Of a stretch of 64,000 nucleotides of DNA, positions 7,590 to 16,199 are shown piece after piece. Numbering within the stretch: the stretch's first letter is position 1; each line of letters begins with the position of its first letter. The notes under the pieces are model-generated. The model had not been told where the DNA came from. It did no database searches and worked only from the letters and a program-made list of their open reading frames with translations. Source of the DNA: Mycolicibacterium xanthum (lineage in GTDB: Bacteria; Actinomycetota; Actinomycetes; Mycobacteriales; Mycobacteriaceae). The translations under genes were made by a program, and so were the position numbers. The stretch lies in contig NZ_JAIFZS010000022.1 in NCBI RefSeq assembly GCF_019710635.1, positions 48,204 to 112,203 of the forward strand, given 5' to 3'.

Positions 7590-9200
7590 ATGACCGGAAC
7601 CATCTCTCCGACCGTGTCCGACACCACCCACCTCACCGGTCAGATGCTGATCGCCGGCACACCGGTGCGTGGGACGGGCAAACAGATCCGGGCGTTCGAC
7701 CCGGCGGCCGGGCAGCCACTCGAGCCCGCCTACCGGCACGGCGACCTCGCCGACGTCGAGTCCGCCTGCGCGGCGGCCGCCGACGCGTTCCCCGCCTACC
7801 GGGCCACCACCTCCGAGCAGCGCGCCCGGTTCCTCGAGGCGATCGCCGCCCACATCGAGGCGGTCAGCGAGCCGCTGATCTCCCGTGCCGTCGCCGAGAC
7901 CGGCCTGCCGCAGGCCCGCATCACCGGCGAGGTCGGCCGCACCACCGGCCAGCTGCGGCTGTTCGCCGAGGTGCTGCGCGACGGCGGCTTCAACGGCGCC
8001 CGCATCGACACCGCGCTGCCCGACCGCGCCCCACTGCCCCGGCCCGATCTGCGGCAGCGCTCCATCCCGCTGGGACCGGTCGCGGTGTTTAGCGCCTCGA
8101 ACTTCCCGCTGGCCTTCTCGGTCGCCGGCGGTGACACCGCCTCGGCGCTGGCCGCGGGCTGCCCCGTCGTCGTCAAGGGCCACGACGCGCATCCCGGCAC
8201 CTCCGAACTGGTGGCCCGCGCGATCACCGCCGCCGTCGCGGAGTCCGGCCTGCCGGCGGGGACGTTCTCGCTGCTGTTCGGCTCGGGCCCGCAGCTCGGC
8301 ATCGCCCTGGTCACCGATCCACGGATCAAGGCCGTCGGCTTCACCGGATCACGTTCCGGCGGAACGGCTCTGGTCGCCGCAGCTGCCGGACGGCCGGAGC
8401 CGATCCCGGTGTACGCGGAGATGAGCTCGATCAACCCGGTGTTCCTGCTCGACGGTGCGCTGCACACCCGGGGCGCCGAGCTGGCCCGCGCGTTCGTCAC
8501 CTCGCTGACGATGGGGTCCGGACAGTTCTGCACCAACCCCGGCCTGGTCATTGCCGTCGACGGCCCGGGCCTGGACGATTTCGTCGCCGCCGCCCGAGAT
8601 GCGCTCTCGGCGGCGCCGGCCACCCCGATGCTGACCCCGAACATCGCCCGCAGCTACGCCGACGGGGTCAACGCCCTGTCCGGAGCCGCCGACACCGTCG
8701 GGCGCGGGCGTACGGGTGAGTCCGAAACATTTTGTCATGCAGCGCTGTTCACCACCGACGCGAAGAGCTTCCTGGCATCCGAGGCGCTGCAGGCCGAGGT
8801 ATTCGGATCGTCGAGCCTGATCGTGCGCTGTGCCGACACCGAGGAGATGCGAGCAGTCGCGCGGGGTATCGAGGGCCAGCTGACCGCCACCGTGCACGCC
8901 GACGACTCCGACCTGCCCGCCGCCGCCGAACTGCTGCCGCTGCTCGAGCTCAAGGCCGGCCGGATCCTGTTCGGCGGCTGGCCGACCGGGGTCGAGGTGT
9001 GTCACGCGATGGTGCACGGCGGGCCCCACCCGGCCACGTCCGACTCGCGCAGCACCTCGGTCGGCAGCCGGGCCATCGAGCGCTTCCTGCGCCCGGTCTG
9101 CTACCAGAACGTGCCGAATTCCCTGCTGCCCAGCGTGATCGCCGACGGCAACCCCGACCACCTGTGGCGGCGCATCGACGGCCGGCTCACCCAGGACTGA
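7590..9200 (+). CDS. 2-oxoglutarate semialdehyde dehydrogenase (NADP+), aldehyde dehydrogenase family
   Basis: This 536-residue protein covers the full aldehyde dehydrogenase fold. The catalytic Cys is C314 in [10 protein letters not shown] and the general base Glu is E277 in [10 protein letters not shown]. That motif set and the length mark the alpha-ketoglutaric semialdehyde dehydrogenase subgroup. The enzyme oxidises 2,5-dioxopentanoate to 2-oxoglutarate, the last step of oxidative sugar-acid breakdown. The next gene makes its substrate, which supports the call. It opens a three-gene operon after a dyad and repeat copy A; the ATG is the first in-frame start. Confidence 0.9.
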   Translation: MTGTISPTVSDTTHLTGQMLIAGTPVRGTGKQIRAFDPAAGQPLEPAYRHGDLADVESACAAAADAFPAYRATTSEQRARFLEAIAAHIEAVSEPLISRAVAETGLPQARITGEVGRTTGQLRLFAEVLRDGGFNGARIDTALPDRAPLPRPDLRQRSIPLGPVAVFSASNFPLAFSVAGGDTASALAAGCPVVVKGHDAHPGTSELVARAITAAVAESGLPAGTFSLLFGSGPQLGIALVTDPRIKAVGFTGSRSGGTALVAAAAGRPEPIPVYAEMSSINPVFLLDGALHTRGAELARAFVTSLTMGSGQFCTNPGLVIAVDGPGLDDFVAAARDALSAAPATPMLTPNIARSYADGVNALSGAADTVGRGRTGESETFCHAALFTTDAKSFLASEALQAEVFGSSSLIVRCADTEEMRAVARGIEGQLTATVHADDSDLPAAAELLPLLELKAGRILFGGWPTGVEVCHAMVHGGPHPATSDSRSTSVGSRAIERFLRPVCYQNVPNSLLPSVIADGNPDHLWRRIDGRLTQD

Positions 9201-9243
9201 CCCCACACACCCCCACCACCATCTCACGAGGAGCCCCGACAGC

Positions 9244-10185
9244 ATGCGCCCCATCTTCGACGGAGTCCTGTTCTTCCCCGTCACCCCGTTCGTTGAATCC
9301 GGCCCCGACGCGGGCCGCGTCGATCTCGACGCGTTGGCACGCCACCTGGCCCAGGGCGTCGAGGCCGGGCCCGGTGGTGTCTTCATCGCCTGCGGCACCG
9401 GCGAATTCCACGCCCTCGAGGAGCAGGAGTTCAGCGAGATCGTCGGCACCGCGGTGGAGGTGGTCGCCGGGCGGGTGCCCGTCTACGCCGGCGCCGGCGG
9501 CTCGGTGGCACAGGCCAAACGCTTCGCCGTGGCCGCGCAGCAGGCCGGGGCCGACGGCCTGCTGCTGTTGCCGCCCTACCTCGTCGAGGTTCCCCAGCCC
9601 GGCCTGGTCGACTACGTCGCCGCCGTCGCGGCGGTGACCGACCTGCCCGTCATCGTCTACAACCGCAACAACGCCAAGTTCACCGAGGACTCGGCCGTCG
9701 CGGTCGCCAAGATTCCCAACGTCATCGGATTCAAGGACGGCACCGGCAATTTCGATCAGGTGGCGCGCATCGTGCAGGCCGTCACCACCCAGGTCGACCC
9801 CGACTTCCTGTTCTTCAACGGCCTGCCCACTGCGGAGACCACACAGGCGGCGTTCCGCGCGATCGGTGTGCCGCTGTACTCGTCGGCGACGTTCGCGTTC
9901 GCCCCCGACCTGGCGCTGGCGTTCTACAACTCGCTGGAATCGGGCAACGAGGAACTGGCCAACGCGCTGCTCAACGCCTTCTTCATCCCGCTGGTGCGGC
10001 TGCGCGACACCGTTCCGGGCTACGCGGTGTCGCTGGTCAAGGCCGGTGTGACGATGGAGGGCACCCCGGCCGGACCGGTGCGCCCACCGCTGGTCATGCC
10101 CACCCCCGAGGACCTGGCCCAGCTGCGCCGGATCGTCGCCGCCGGCCGGTCGGTTCTGGCCGGTGCGCTGAGCGAGGCCGTCTGA
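9244..10185 (+). CDS. kdgD: 5-dehydro-4-deoxyglucarate dehydratase
   Basis: This 313-residue TIM-barrel protein belongs to the DHDPS/NAL superfamily. The Schiff-base Lys is K164 in VIGFKDGTGNF and the conserved Tyr is Y139 in VIVYNRNN. The FKDGTGN and YNRNN motifs are typical of KdgD, which dehydrates and decarboxylates 5-dehydro-4-deoxy-D-glucarate to 2-oxoglutarate semialdehyde. It has a clear ribosome site (ACGAGGAG) and lies 43 bp after the dehydrogenase gene and 2 bp before the enolase-family gene, so all three form one operon. Confidence 0.93.
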   Translation: MRPIFDGVLFFPVTPFVESGPDAGRVDLDALARHLAQGVEAGPGGVFIACGTGEFHALEEQEFSEIVGTAVEVVAGRVPVYAGAGGSVAQAKRFAVAAQQAGADGLLLLPPYLVEVPQPGLVDYVAAVAAVTDLPVIVYNRNNAKFTEDSAVAVAKIPNVIGFKDGTGNFDQVARIVQAVTTQVDPDFLFFNGLPTAETTQAAFRAIGVPLYSSATFAFAPDLALAFYNSLESGNEELANALLNAFFIPLVRLRDTVPGYAVSLVKAGVTMEGTPAGPVRPPLVMPTPEDLAQLRRIVAAGRSVLAGALSEAV

Positions 10186-10187
10186 TC

Positions 10188-11447
10188 ATGGCCCCGATCC
10201 GGATCACCGGTGCACGCATCACCCCGGTCGCGTTCGCCGACCCGCCGCTGCTGAACACCGTCGGCGTCCACCAACCGTACGCGCTGCGGGCGATCATCCA
10301 GCTCGACACCGACGCCGGCCTGGTCGGGCTCGGCGAGACCTATGCCGACACCCGCCACCTGGCCCGGCTGCGGGCCGCCGCCGAGGCCATCACCGGCCAG
10401 GATGTGTTCGCGCTGAACACGATCCGCGCCGCGATCGCCGAGCGGCTGCGCGGCGACGACGCCGCCGTCGGCACCGCCGGGATGATCACCACGGCCAGCG
10501 CCGTGGACCAGGTGCTCTCGCCGTTCGAGGTGGCCTGCCTGGACGTGCAGGGGCACGCCACGGGCCGGCCGGTGTCGGATCTGCTGGGCGGCAAGGTGCG
10601 TGACGCGGTGCCGTTCAGCGCCTACCTGTTCTACAAGTGGGCAGCCCACCCGGGTGCCGCCCCCGACATCTTCGGGGAGGCACTGGATCCGGACGGCATC
10701 GTCGCGCAGGCGCGGCGCATCGTCGAGGAGTACGGTTTCAGCGCGATCAAGCTCAAGGGCGGGGTGTTCCCGCCCGAGGAGGAGATGGCCGCTATCGAGG
10801 CGCTGCACGCCGCGTTCCCCACCCATCCGCTGCGGCTGGACCCCAACGCCGCGTGGACCCCGCAGACCTCGGTCAAGGTGGCCTCCGGGCTGGCCGGGAT
10901 CCTGGAATACCTCGAGGACCCGACCCCGGGACTGGACGGCATGGCCGAGGTCGCGCAGCAGGCCCCGATGCCGCTGGCCACCAACATGTGCGTGGTCGCG
11001 TTCGACCAGCTCGCGCCCGCGGTCGCCAAAAGCTCTGTGCAGGTGGTGCTTTCCGATCACCACTACTGGGGCGGGTTGCAGCGCTCACGGCTGCTGGCCG
11101 GAATCTGCGAGACGTTCGGCCTGGGGCTCTCGATGCACTCCAACTCCCATCTGAGCATCAGCCTCGCCGCGATGGTGCACCTGGCCGGAGCCACCCCGAA
11201 CCTGACCTACGCCTGCGATACGCACTGGCCGTGGAAGACCGAGGACGTCGTCATGCCGGGGGCGCTGCGGTTCGTCGACGGGGCCGTGCCGGTGCCGACG
11301 ACGCCCGGGCTGGGCATCGAGATCGACGACGACGCGCTGGCCGCACTGCACGAGCAGTACCTCCGGTGCGGGATCCGTGACCGCGACGACACCGGCTACA
11401 TGCGCACCGTGGAACCGTCGTTCGAGCTTGCCAGCCCGCGCTGGTGA
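10188..11447 (+). CDS. Enolase-superfamily sugar-acid dehydratase (glucarate dehydratase-like)
   Basis: This 419-residue protein is in the glucarate dehydratase branch. It has K188-x-K190 in KLKGG, metal ligand D218 in RLDPNAAW, and H317 in MHSNSHLS, matching the acid/base set of GudD. It starts 2 bp after kdgD. It is clearly diverged from the GudD at 23387-24739, which matches E. coli GudD far more closely, so this copy may act on another aldarate (galactarate or an epimer) or simply be a divergent glucarate dehydratase. Product would be the KdgD substrate. Confidence 0.85.
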   Translation: MAPIRITGARITPVAFADPPLLNTVGVHQPYALRAIIQLDTDAGLVGLGETYADTRHLARLRAAAEAITGQDVFALNTIRAAIAERLRGDDAAVGTAGMITTASAVDQVLSPFEVACLDVQGHATGRPVSDLLGGKVRDAVPFSAYLFYKWAAHPGAAPDIFGEALDPDGIVAQARRIVEEYGFSAIKLKGGVFPPEEEMAAIEALHAAFPTHPLRLDPNAAWTPQTSVKVASGLAGILEYLEDPTPGLDGMAEVAQQAPMPLATNMCVVAFDQLAPAVAKSSVQVVLSDHHYWGGLQRSRLLAGICETFGLGLSMHSNSHLSISLAAMVHLAGATPNLTYACDTHWPWKTEDVVMPGALRFVDGAVPVPTTPGLGIEIDDDALAALHEQYLRCGIRDRDDTGYMRTVEPSFELASPRW

Positions 11448-11487
11448 ATCAAGCGCGGCGGCACCCGCCGCGCCCTACGGTGGGGGC

Positions 11488-11970
11488 ATGACAGATCAGT
11501 CGGCGACGATCGAGATCTCCCATCCTCCCGAGGCCGTCCTGCGGGCGCTGAACACCGTGCTGCGGCGGGCGCTGCGCACCCCGCTCGGCGCCCCGATCGG
11601 CGACTTCATGGTCGTCGGGTTCACCGGCCGCAAGACCGGGCGGCGCTACGCCGTGCCGGTCAGCGCCCACCGGCTCGACGGCGATTTCTACGCGCTGCTC
11701 AACGCCGGCTGGAAGGCCAACTTCCGCGGCGGCGCGGTCGCCGACGTCACCTACCGCGGAAAGACCGCGCCGATGCAGGGGACGCTGATCAGCGACCCGG
11801 CGGCCGTCGGCGAGATCGCCGAACGGGTCGCCACCGCCTACGGGCCCAAGAAGGCGCAACGGCAGATGGGGTTGCGGTTCCCGGGTGCGGGCGTGCCGAG
11901 CGTCGCGGAGTTCACCGAGGCGGCCGGCCGGCTGGGCCTGGTCGCGGTCAAACTGGCCCCGAAGGCCTGA
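11488..11970 (+). CDS. Nitroreductase/F420-dependent (DUF385-type) protein
   Basis: This 160-residue protein has the Ddn/DUF385 split-barrel pattern: FMVVGFTGRKTGRRYAVPV near residues 34-52, then a LNAGWKANFRGG block. Mycobacterial relatives use reduced F420 or act as quinone reductases. The internal ATG at 11488 follows TGGGGGC and is preferred over an extension overlapping the enolase gene. Its stop overlaps the LysR start by one base (TGATG), so the two are coupled. A role in aldarate breakdown is not obvious. Confidence 0.85.
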   Translation: MTDQSATIEISHPPEAVLRALNTVLRRALRTPLGAPIGDFMVVGFTGRKTGRRYAVPVSAHRLDGDFYALLNAGWKANFRGGAVADVTYRGKTAPMQGTLISDPAAVGEIAERVATAYGPKKAQRQMGLRFPGAGVPSVAEFTEAAGRLGLVAVKLAPKA

Positions 11971-12902
11971 TGTTCTCGCTGGCCCGACTGGCCTGCTTCG
12001 TCGCCGTCGCCGAGGAACTGCATTTCGGCCGCGCCGCCGAGCGCCTGCACATGACCCAGCCGCCGCTCTCGCGGCAGGTCCAGCAGCTGGAAAGCGAGCT
12101 CGGGGTTCAGCTGATCGACCGCACCACCCGCACGGTGACGCTGACCCCGGCCGGGGCGGCGTTCCTGCCCGACGCGCGGCGCATCCTGCAGCTCGCCGAG
12201 GGCGCCGCACAGACCGTCAAACGCATCCCGGCGGGCGACCTCGGCACCGTCGTGGTCGGCTTCACCGCCGCATCGGCGCACGCCGTGCTGCCGCGGTTAC
12301 TGGAGCGGGCCCGTGAGCGGCTGCCGGACGTGAAGCTGGACCTGCGGGAAATGGTCACCTCCGCCCAGATCGAGGGGCTGATGACCGGCGAGCTCGACCT
12401 CGGCATGGCGCGCCCGCCGCTGAAGCGTCCCGGGCTGGTGTCGCGGCCACTGCTGCACGAGCAGCTGATCGCGGCGCTGCCGGCGGGCCATCCGCTGACC
12501 GACCTGTCGCGGCAGCTGACGCTGACCGACCTCGACGGCGAGGACGTCGTCATGTACTCGCCGGTGCAGGCCCGGTACTTCAACGAACTGCTCATCTCCA
12601 CGTTCACGATCGCCGGGGCCACACCGCGCTACGTGCAGTACGTGACGCAGGTGCACACCATGCTGGTCCTGGTGCGCTCCGGGATCGGGATCGCGCTTGT
12701 ACCCGCCTCGGCGGCCACGCTGCATCCCGAGGGCGTGGTGTTCCGGACCATCGGCGCCTTTCGTGAGCGGCCGGTCGAGCTGGACGCGGTGTGGCGCGGC
12801 GACTCGACCAACCCGGCGCTGCTACGGGTCATCAAGGACGTGCTCCCCCAGCATGAGTGGACCACCGACGACCTGGTCGAGGGCGTCGAGGGCGTGGTCT
12901 AG
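11970..12902 (+). CDS. LysR-family transcriptional regulator
   Basis: This 310-residue protein has a standard LysR helix-turn-helix at residues 5-62 (ACFVAVAEELHFGRAAERLH, then QPPLSRQVQQLE) and a periplasmic-binding-like effector domain from about 90 to 295. It is coupled to the upstream DUF385-type gene. LysR proteins usually control nearby operons in response to a pathway compound, so the aldarate operon 7590-11447 is the likely target, although here it is co-oriented and not divergent. Repeat copy B begins 10 nt after its stop. Confidence 0.9.
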   Translation: MFSLARLACFVAVAEELHFGRAAERLHMTQPPLSRQVQQLESELGVQLIDRTTRTVTLTPAGAAFLPDARRILQLAEGAAQTVKRIPAGDLGTVVVGFTAASAHAVLPRLLERARERLPDVKLDLREMVTSAQIEGLMTGELDLGMARPPLKRPGLVSRPLLHEQLIAALPAGHPLTDLSRQLTLTDLDGEDVVMYSPVQARYFNELLISTFTIAGATPRYVQYVTQVHTMLVLVRSGIGIALVPASAATLHPEGVVFRTIGAFRERPVELDAVWRGDSTNPALLRVIKDVLPQHEWTTDDLVEGVEGVV

Positions 12903-12912
12903 TTCCCCGCCC

Positions 12913-13001
12913 GGTCCGCCGAAATGGCACCCCCTTGCGCCGAAATGGCATTCCGGCGGGCGCCTTCTCGCACTTTCGCAGCTGGAATGCCATTTCGGCG
13001 G
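12913..13001 (+). repeat. Palindromic dispersed repeat, copy B (duplicated left arm)
   Basis: The right arm GGAATGCCATTTCGGCGG (12984-13001) pairs with 12938-12954. A further copy of the left arm, GGTCCGCCGAAATGGCA, lies at 12913-12929, so two alternative hairpins are possible. The loop TTCTCGCACTTTCGC is identical to copy A. It lies 10 nt after the LysR stop, and is followed by GC-rich near-tandem GCGGCCGAGCGGG units up to about 13060. Confidence 0.85.
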
Positions 13002-13073
13002 CCGAGCGGGGCGGCCGAGCGGGCCAGCGGGGCGCGGCGGCCGAGCGCGCCCCGGCGGGCCGGGGAACGAGAC

Positions 13074-14606
13074 TCAGAGCAACCGGGGCACGCGGTCGGG
13101 GACGGTGAACGACGCTGCCGTCTCCGCCGGCGCGCCGGGGCGGGTCACATAGGGCAAGGTGCGGAAGTCGGCGCGCAGCTCATCGGGCGTGACGCGGGCG
13201 CGGACATAACCCCGGCGGTTGCTGAAGTACCGGATGTGCGGGTTCTCCGGCAGGATCGCCGCCACGTCGTCACGCATGTCCGACCCGTCGCCACCGGAGC
13301 TGATCGACGTGGTCACCAGTTCGGTCGCCACCCTGCGCGACTGCGGGTCGCCGGCCCGTTCGTGCACCTCGGCGGCCCAGTGCGAGTGCACGTCGCCGGT
13401 CAGCACCACGCCGTTGCGCACCGCCGAGTGCGCCATGCCCGCGACAATGCGGTCCCGGTTGGCGACGTAGCCGTCCCAGGCGTCCGGGTTCACCCCGCGC
13501 CACGGTCCCGGGGTGAAGTCCACCTGAGCGAAGAACACCTGCTGGCCGAGGATGTCCCAGCGCGCCCGGGACTGCTGAAAGCCGTTGAGCAGCCAGCGTT
13601 CCTGCGCACCGCCCGTCATCGTGCGGCCGGGGTCGAAGCGGTCGGCGCAGTCGCTGCCGAACGTGTCGCCGCAGGGCTGATCGGAGCGGTACTGGCGGGT
13701 GTCGAGCATGTGGAACGTGGCGGTCGCGCCCCAGTGCACGCGGCGATACATCCGCATGCCGGCGCCACGCGGCCGCGCCGTCGAGCGCAGCGGCATGTTC
13801 TCGAAGTACGCCTGCATCGCGGCGGCGCGGCGGGCCGGGAAGTCGGGCTGCGGATCGCCGGGCACCTCGTCGGCCCAGTTGTCGGCGATCTCGTGGTCGT
13901 CGAACACCGCCAGCCACGGCGCCACCGCGTGCGCGGCCTGCAGGTCGGGGTCGGTCTTGTACTGCGCGTAGCGCTGCCGGTAATCGGCCAGCGTGACGGT
14001 CTCCGGCCCGACCGGCACCCGCACGCCGCCACCGCGCGCGGCGTACTCGTACTGGTAGTCACCCAGGTGCAGCACGAGGTCCGGGTGGTCTTCGGCCAGC
14101 CGGCGGTACGCGGTGAACCAGCCCTGCTCGAGGTTGGAGCACGACGCCGCGCACATCGTCAGCGCGGTCAGCGCACCGGGCGCCGGAGCGGTGCGGGTAC
14201 GGCCGGACGGCGAGACGGCCCCGTTGGCGCGGAAGCGGTAGAAGTACTCGGTGCCGGGTCGCAGGCCCGCCAGCTCGACGTGCACGCTGTGCGCCGACTC
14301 CGGCGTGGCGATGACGCTGCCGCGCTGCTCGATGCGGGCGAAGTTCTCGTCGGACGCCACCTCCCACTGCACGTCGACGGCGCGGGCGGGCATGCCGCCG
14401 AGCCCGTCGTCGGCCAGCGGCCGGGGTGCCAGCCGGGTCCACAGCACGACGCCGTCCGGGCCCGGCTCGCCCGAGGCCACGCCCAGGGTGAACGGATCGC
14501 CCGGCACCGGGGCGCGGCGGGGTTCGGCGGCGAAGCCGAGCAGCGGGACGGCGGCGAGGCCGGCCGCGCCCCTGAGGACCGCGCGACGGCTGAGCGACAG
14601 CGACAC
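13074..14606 (-). CDS. phoD: PhoD-type alkaline phosphatase/phosphodiesterase, Tat-exported
   Basis: This 510-residue protein opens with a twin-arginine signal, SRRAVLRGAAGLAAVPLLG, so it is exported folded. It then has a PhoD N-terminal domain (residues about 37-140) and a metallophosphatase domain with HLGDYQYEY, FDDHEIADNW and LTGDVHSHW as metal-binding blocks. PhoD enzymes bind calcium and iron and release phosphate from phosphomonoesters or diesters outside the membrane. The GTG start at 14606 gives the signal peptide directly. It is monocistronic, and divergent from the Cys-rich small gene 173 bp away. Confidence 0.92.
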   Translation of the reverse strand: MSLSLSRRAVLRGAAGLAAVPLLGFAAEPRRAPVPGDPFTLGVASGEPGPDGVVLWTRLAPRPLADDGLGGMPARAVDVQWEVASDENFARIEQRGSVIATPESAHSVHVELAGLRPGTEYFYRFRANGAVSPSGRTRTAPAPGALTALTMCAASCSNLEQGWFTAYRRLAEDHPDLVLHLGDYQYEYAARGGGVRVPVGPETVTLADYRQRYAQYKTDPDLQAAHAVAPWLAVFDDHEIADNWADEVPGDPQPDFPARRAAAMQAYFENMPLRSTARPRGAGMRMYRRVHWGATATFHMLDTRQYRSDQPCGDTFGSDCADRFDPGRTMTGGAQERWLLNGFQQSRARWDILGQQVFFAQVDFTPGPWRGVNPDAWDGYVANRDRIVAGMAHSAVRNGVVLTGDVHSHWAAEVHERAGDPQSRRVATELVTTSISSGGDGSDMRDDVAAILPENPHIRYFSNRRGYVRARVTPDELRADFRTLPYVTRPGAPAETAASFTVPDRVPRLL

Positions 14607-14779
14607 GGCGAAGTGTCAGAAAGTCATCTTTCCCGCCGATGACGACCAGCCGTCCGGTGTCTCTCCATCGAGGTGCCGTCACGCGAAATGGTTGTGAACT
14701 CGGGTTGACGGACGGGGGTGAATCCGGCGCACCGACGGCATCGACGGACTAGCGTCACATATGCAGAGAGGAGCATGTC

Positions 14780-14908
14780 ATGTCCAAAGACAAAGACCAC
14801 AAGATCTCGGAGAAGCTGCGGCATCAGGGCTGCCGGTGCCATTGCGGCACCTGCAGTGGCGGCGGGCACTGCCACAACATCGCCGCCGGCTGCGCCGTCC
14901 GCCGCTGA
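14780..14908 (+). CDS. Cys/His-rich miniprotein (42 aa), metallothionein-like
   Basis: This ORF begins MSKDKDHKISEKLRHQ and continues GCRCHCGTCSGGGHCHN. It has six Cys (18, 20, 22, 25, 31, 38) and four His packed into the second half. The C-x-C-x-C-x2-C spacing and small size are those of metallothionein-like metal binders. AGAGGAG ends about 7 nt before the ATG, a strong ribosome site. It is not similar to the known MymT of M. tuberculosis as I remember that sequence. A terminator-like hairpin follows its stop. Metal binding is inferred from composition only. Confidence 0.65.
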   Translation: MSKDKDHKISEKLRHQGCRCHCGTCSGGGHCHNIAAGCAVRR

Positions 14909-14921
14909 CCGACACCCGAAG

Positions 14922-15893
14922 TCAGGTCGACGCCGGTGCCGGCAACGGCACCGGCGTCACCAACTCACCGGTCGCCAGGAACGCGTCCAGGTTGCGCAGT
15001 GTGAGCGCCTCCATGGCCGCCCGGGTCTGCACGGTGCCGCTGGCCACGTGCGGCAGCAGCACGACGTTGTCCGACGCGAACAACTCCTCGGGCACCCGCG
15101 GCTCGTCGGCGAACACGTCGAGCCCGGCACCGGCCAGCCGCCCGTCGGCCAGGGCCGAGACCAACGCATCCTGATCCACCACGCTGCCGCGGGCGATGTT
15201 GATCAGGTAGCCCGTTGACCCCAGCGCGTAGAGCACCTCAGCGCCGACCAGGCCCTGCGTCCCGCCCCCGCCGGCCGCGGCGACGACCAGCACGTCGACC
15301 CCGCGGGCCAGTTCCACCGGCGACGGTGCATACCGGTACGGCGAATCCGGCACCGGATTGCGGTTGTGGTAGGCGATCGAGCAGCCGAAGGCGCTGAGCC
15401 GCAATGCGATTGCGGTACCGATGCGACCCAGCCCGATAATGCCCACGCGGGTATTGCTGACCTGCCGGGTCAGCGGGTAGTTCCCGTCGACGGGCCATCG
15501 GCCGGCCCGCACATACCGATCGGCGGCGGAGAACCGGCGCAGGGTGTCGATCATCAACCCCACGGCGGTGTCGGCCACGCAGTCGGTCAGCACGTCGGGG
15601 GTGTTGCTCACCGCGACGCCGCGCTGCGCGGCCGCGTCGACGTCGGTGGTGTCGTAGCCGACCCCGAAGTTCACCACCGCGCCCAGGTTGGGCAGCGCGG
15701 CCATCAACGCAGCGTCCACCCCGGTGCGTCCGGAGGTCACCACAGCGGTGATCTCCGAACCGTGCCGGGCCAGGAACGCTGCCCGGTCGGCGGGTGCCTC
15801 CGGCAGCGTCCGCGCGGCGTAGTCCGTGGCCAGCGTCTGGGCCAGCGAGGGCTTGAGCGGGCCGACCTGCAATACCGAACCGTGTGTACTCAT
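14922..15893 (-). CDS. D-isomer-specific 2-hydroxyacid dehydrogenase
   Basis: This 323-residue NAD(P)-dependent enzyme has the Rossmann motif GLGRIG and the catalytic set Arg (NIARGS), Glu (FADEP) and His (LPHVASG). The sequence resembles glyoxylate/hydroxypyruvate reductases. The ATG at 15893 is chosen over a 361-codon extension because MSTHGSVLQVGP fits the family start and the extension runs into the promoter region. It is divergent from the ABC transporter operon across a 306-bp gap, so the two may share regulation and this enzyme may handle a sugar-acid-derived keto acid. Confidence 0.88.
   Translation of the reverse strand: MSTHGSVLQVGPLKPSLAQTLATDYAARTLPEAPADRAAFLARHGSEITAVVTSGRTGVDAALMAALPNLGAVVNFGVGYDTTDVDAAAQRGVAVSNTPDVLTDCVADTAVGLMIDTLRRFSAADRYVRAGRWPVDGNYPLTRQVSNTRVGIIGLGRIGTAIALRLSAFGCSIAYHNRNPVPDSPYRYAPSPVELARGVDVLVVAAAGGGGTQGLVGAEVLYALGSTGYLINIARGSVVDQDALVSALADGRLAGAGLDVFADEPRVPEELFASDNVVLLPHVASGTVQTRAAMEALTLRNLDAFLATGELVTPVPLPAPAST
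14929..14958. terminator. Perfect 12-bp stem hairpin between convergent genes
   Basis: GACGCCGGTGCC (14929-14940) and GGCACCGGCGTC (14947-14958) pair perfectly around GGCAAC. It lies 20 nt after the Cys-rich gene and inside the last codons of the facing dehydrogenase gene (encoding the PVPLPAPA tail), so it can act as a bidirectional terminator. Confidence 0.55.
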
Positions 15894-16199
15894 AGTGAGA
15901 CTCACGGTACGGCGAGCTGCGGATACCCGTCCACGTCCTAAATAGCATGAACTCATAGCCAAACGGCATGACACCCTCCCGCATCGACATCTTCCCGGTA
16001 TCAACACTTCGCCCCAGCGTCGAACACGCAGGTCAGGCCCGGTTCCAGGGATGTTCGACGGGACCTGACGGGCGTCGAAAACCCCCAGATAGGCCCGTTT
16101 CGGTGGGGTTGACGGTCTCCAAAACGTGCTCTTACCGTGTGGTTGCCATCACAGCCAGCATCTACATACGTGGACATCACAACCCTCAGCGGAGGATCC
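15894..16199. promoter_or_regulatory. Divergent promoter region with repeated CGTCGAA elements
   Basis: This 306-bp gap separates the 2-hydroxyacid dehydrogenase from the transporter operon. CGTCGAA occurs at 16018-16024 and 16073-16079, and its inverse TTCGACG at 16054-16060. The last two form a dyad with a 12-nt spacer. Such repeats suit an operator for the IclR or LysR regulator of the locus. The assignment is inferred. Confidence 0.4.
16138..16153. promoter_or_regulatory. Candidate CRP-type site before the transporter operon
   Basis: TGTGG-TTGCCA-TCACA matches the mycobacterial CRP consensus (TGTGA-N6-TCACA) at 9 of 10 positions, 46 bp before the solute-binding protein ATG. About two such 9/10 matches are expected by chance in 64 kb, so only the location makes it worth listing. 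Confidence 0.25.

Noticed and set aside
14705..14760. Copper-responsive (RicR-type) operator before the Cys-rich gene
   Set aside because: The expected TACCC/GGGTA dyad is not present; only a weak TTGACG and TAGCGT with wrong spacing.
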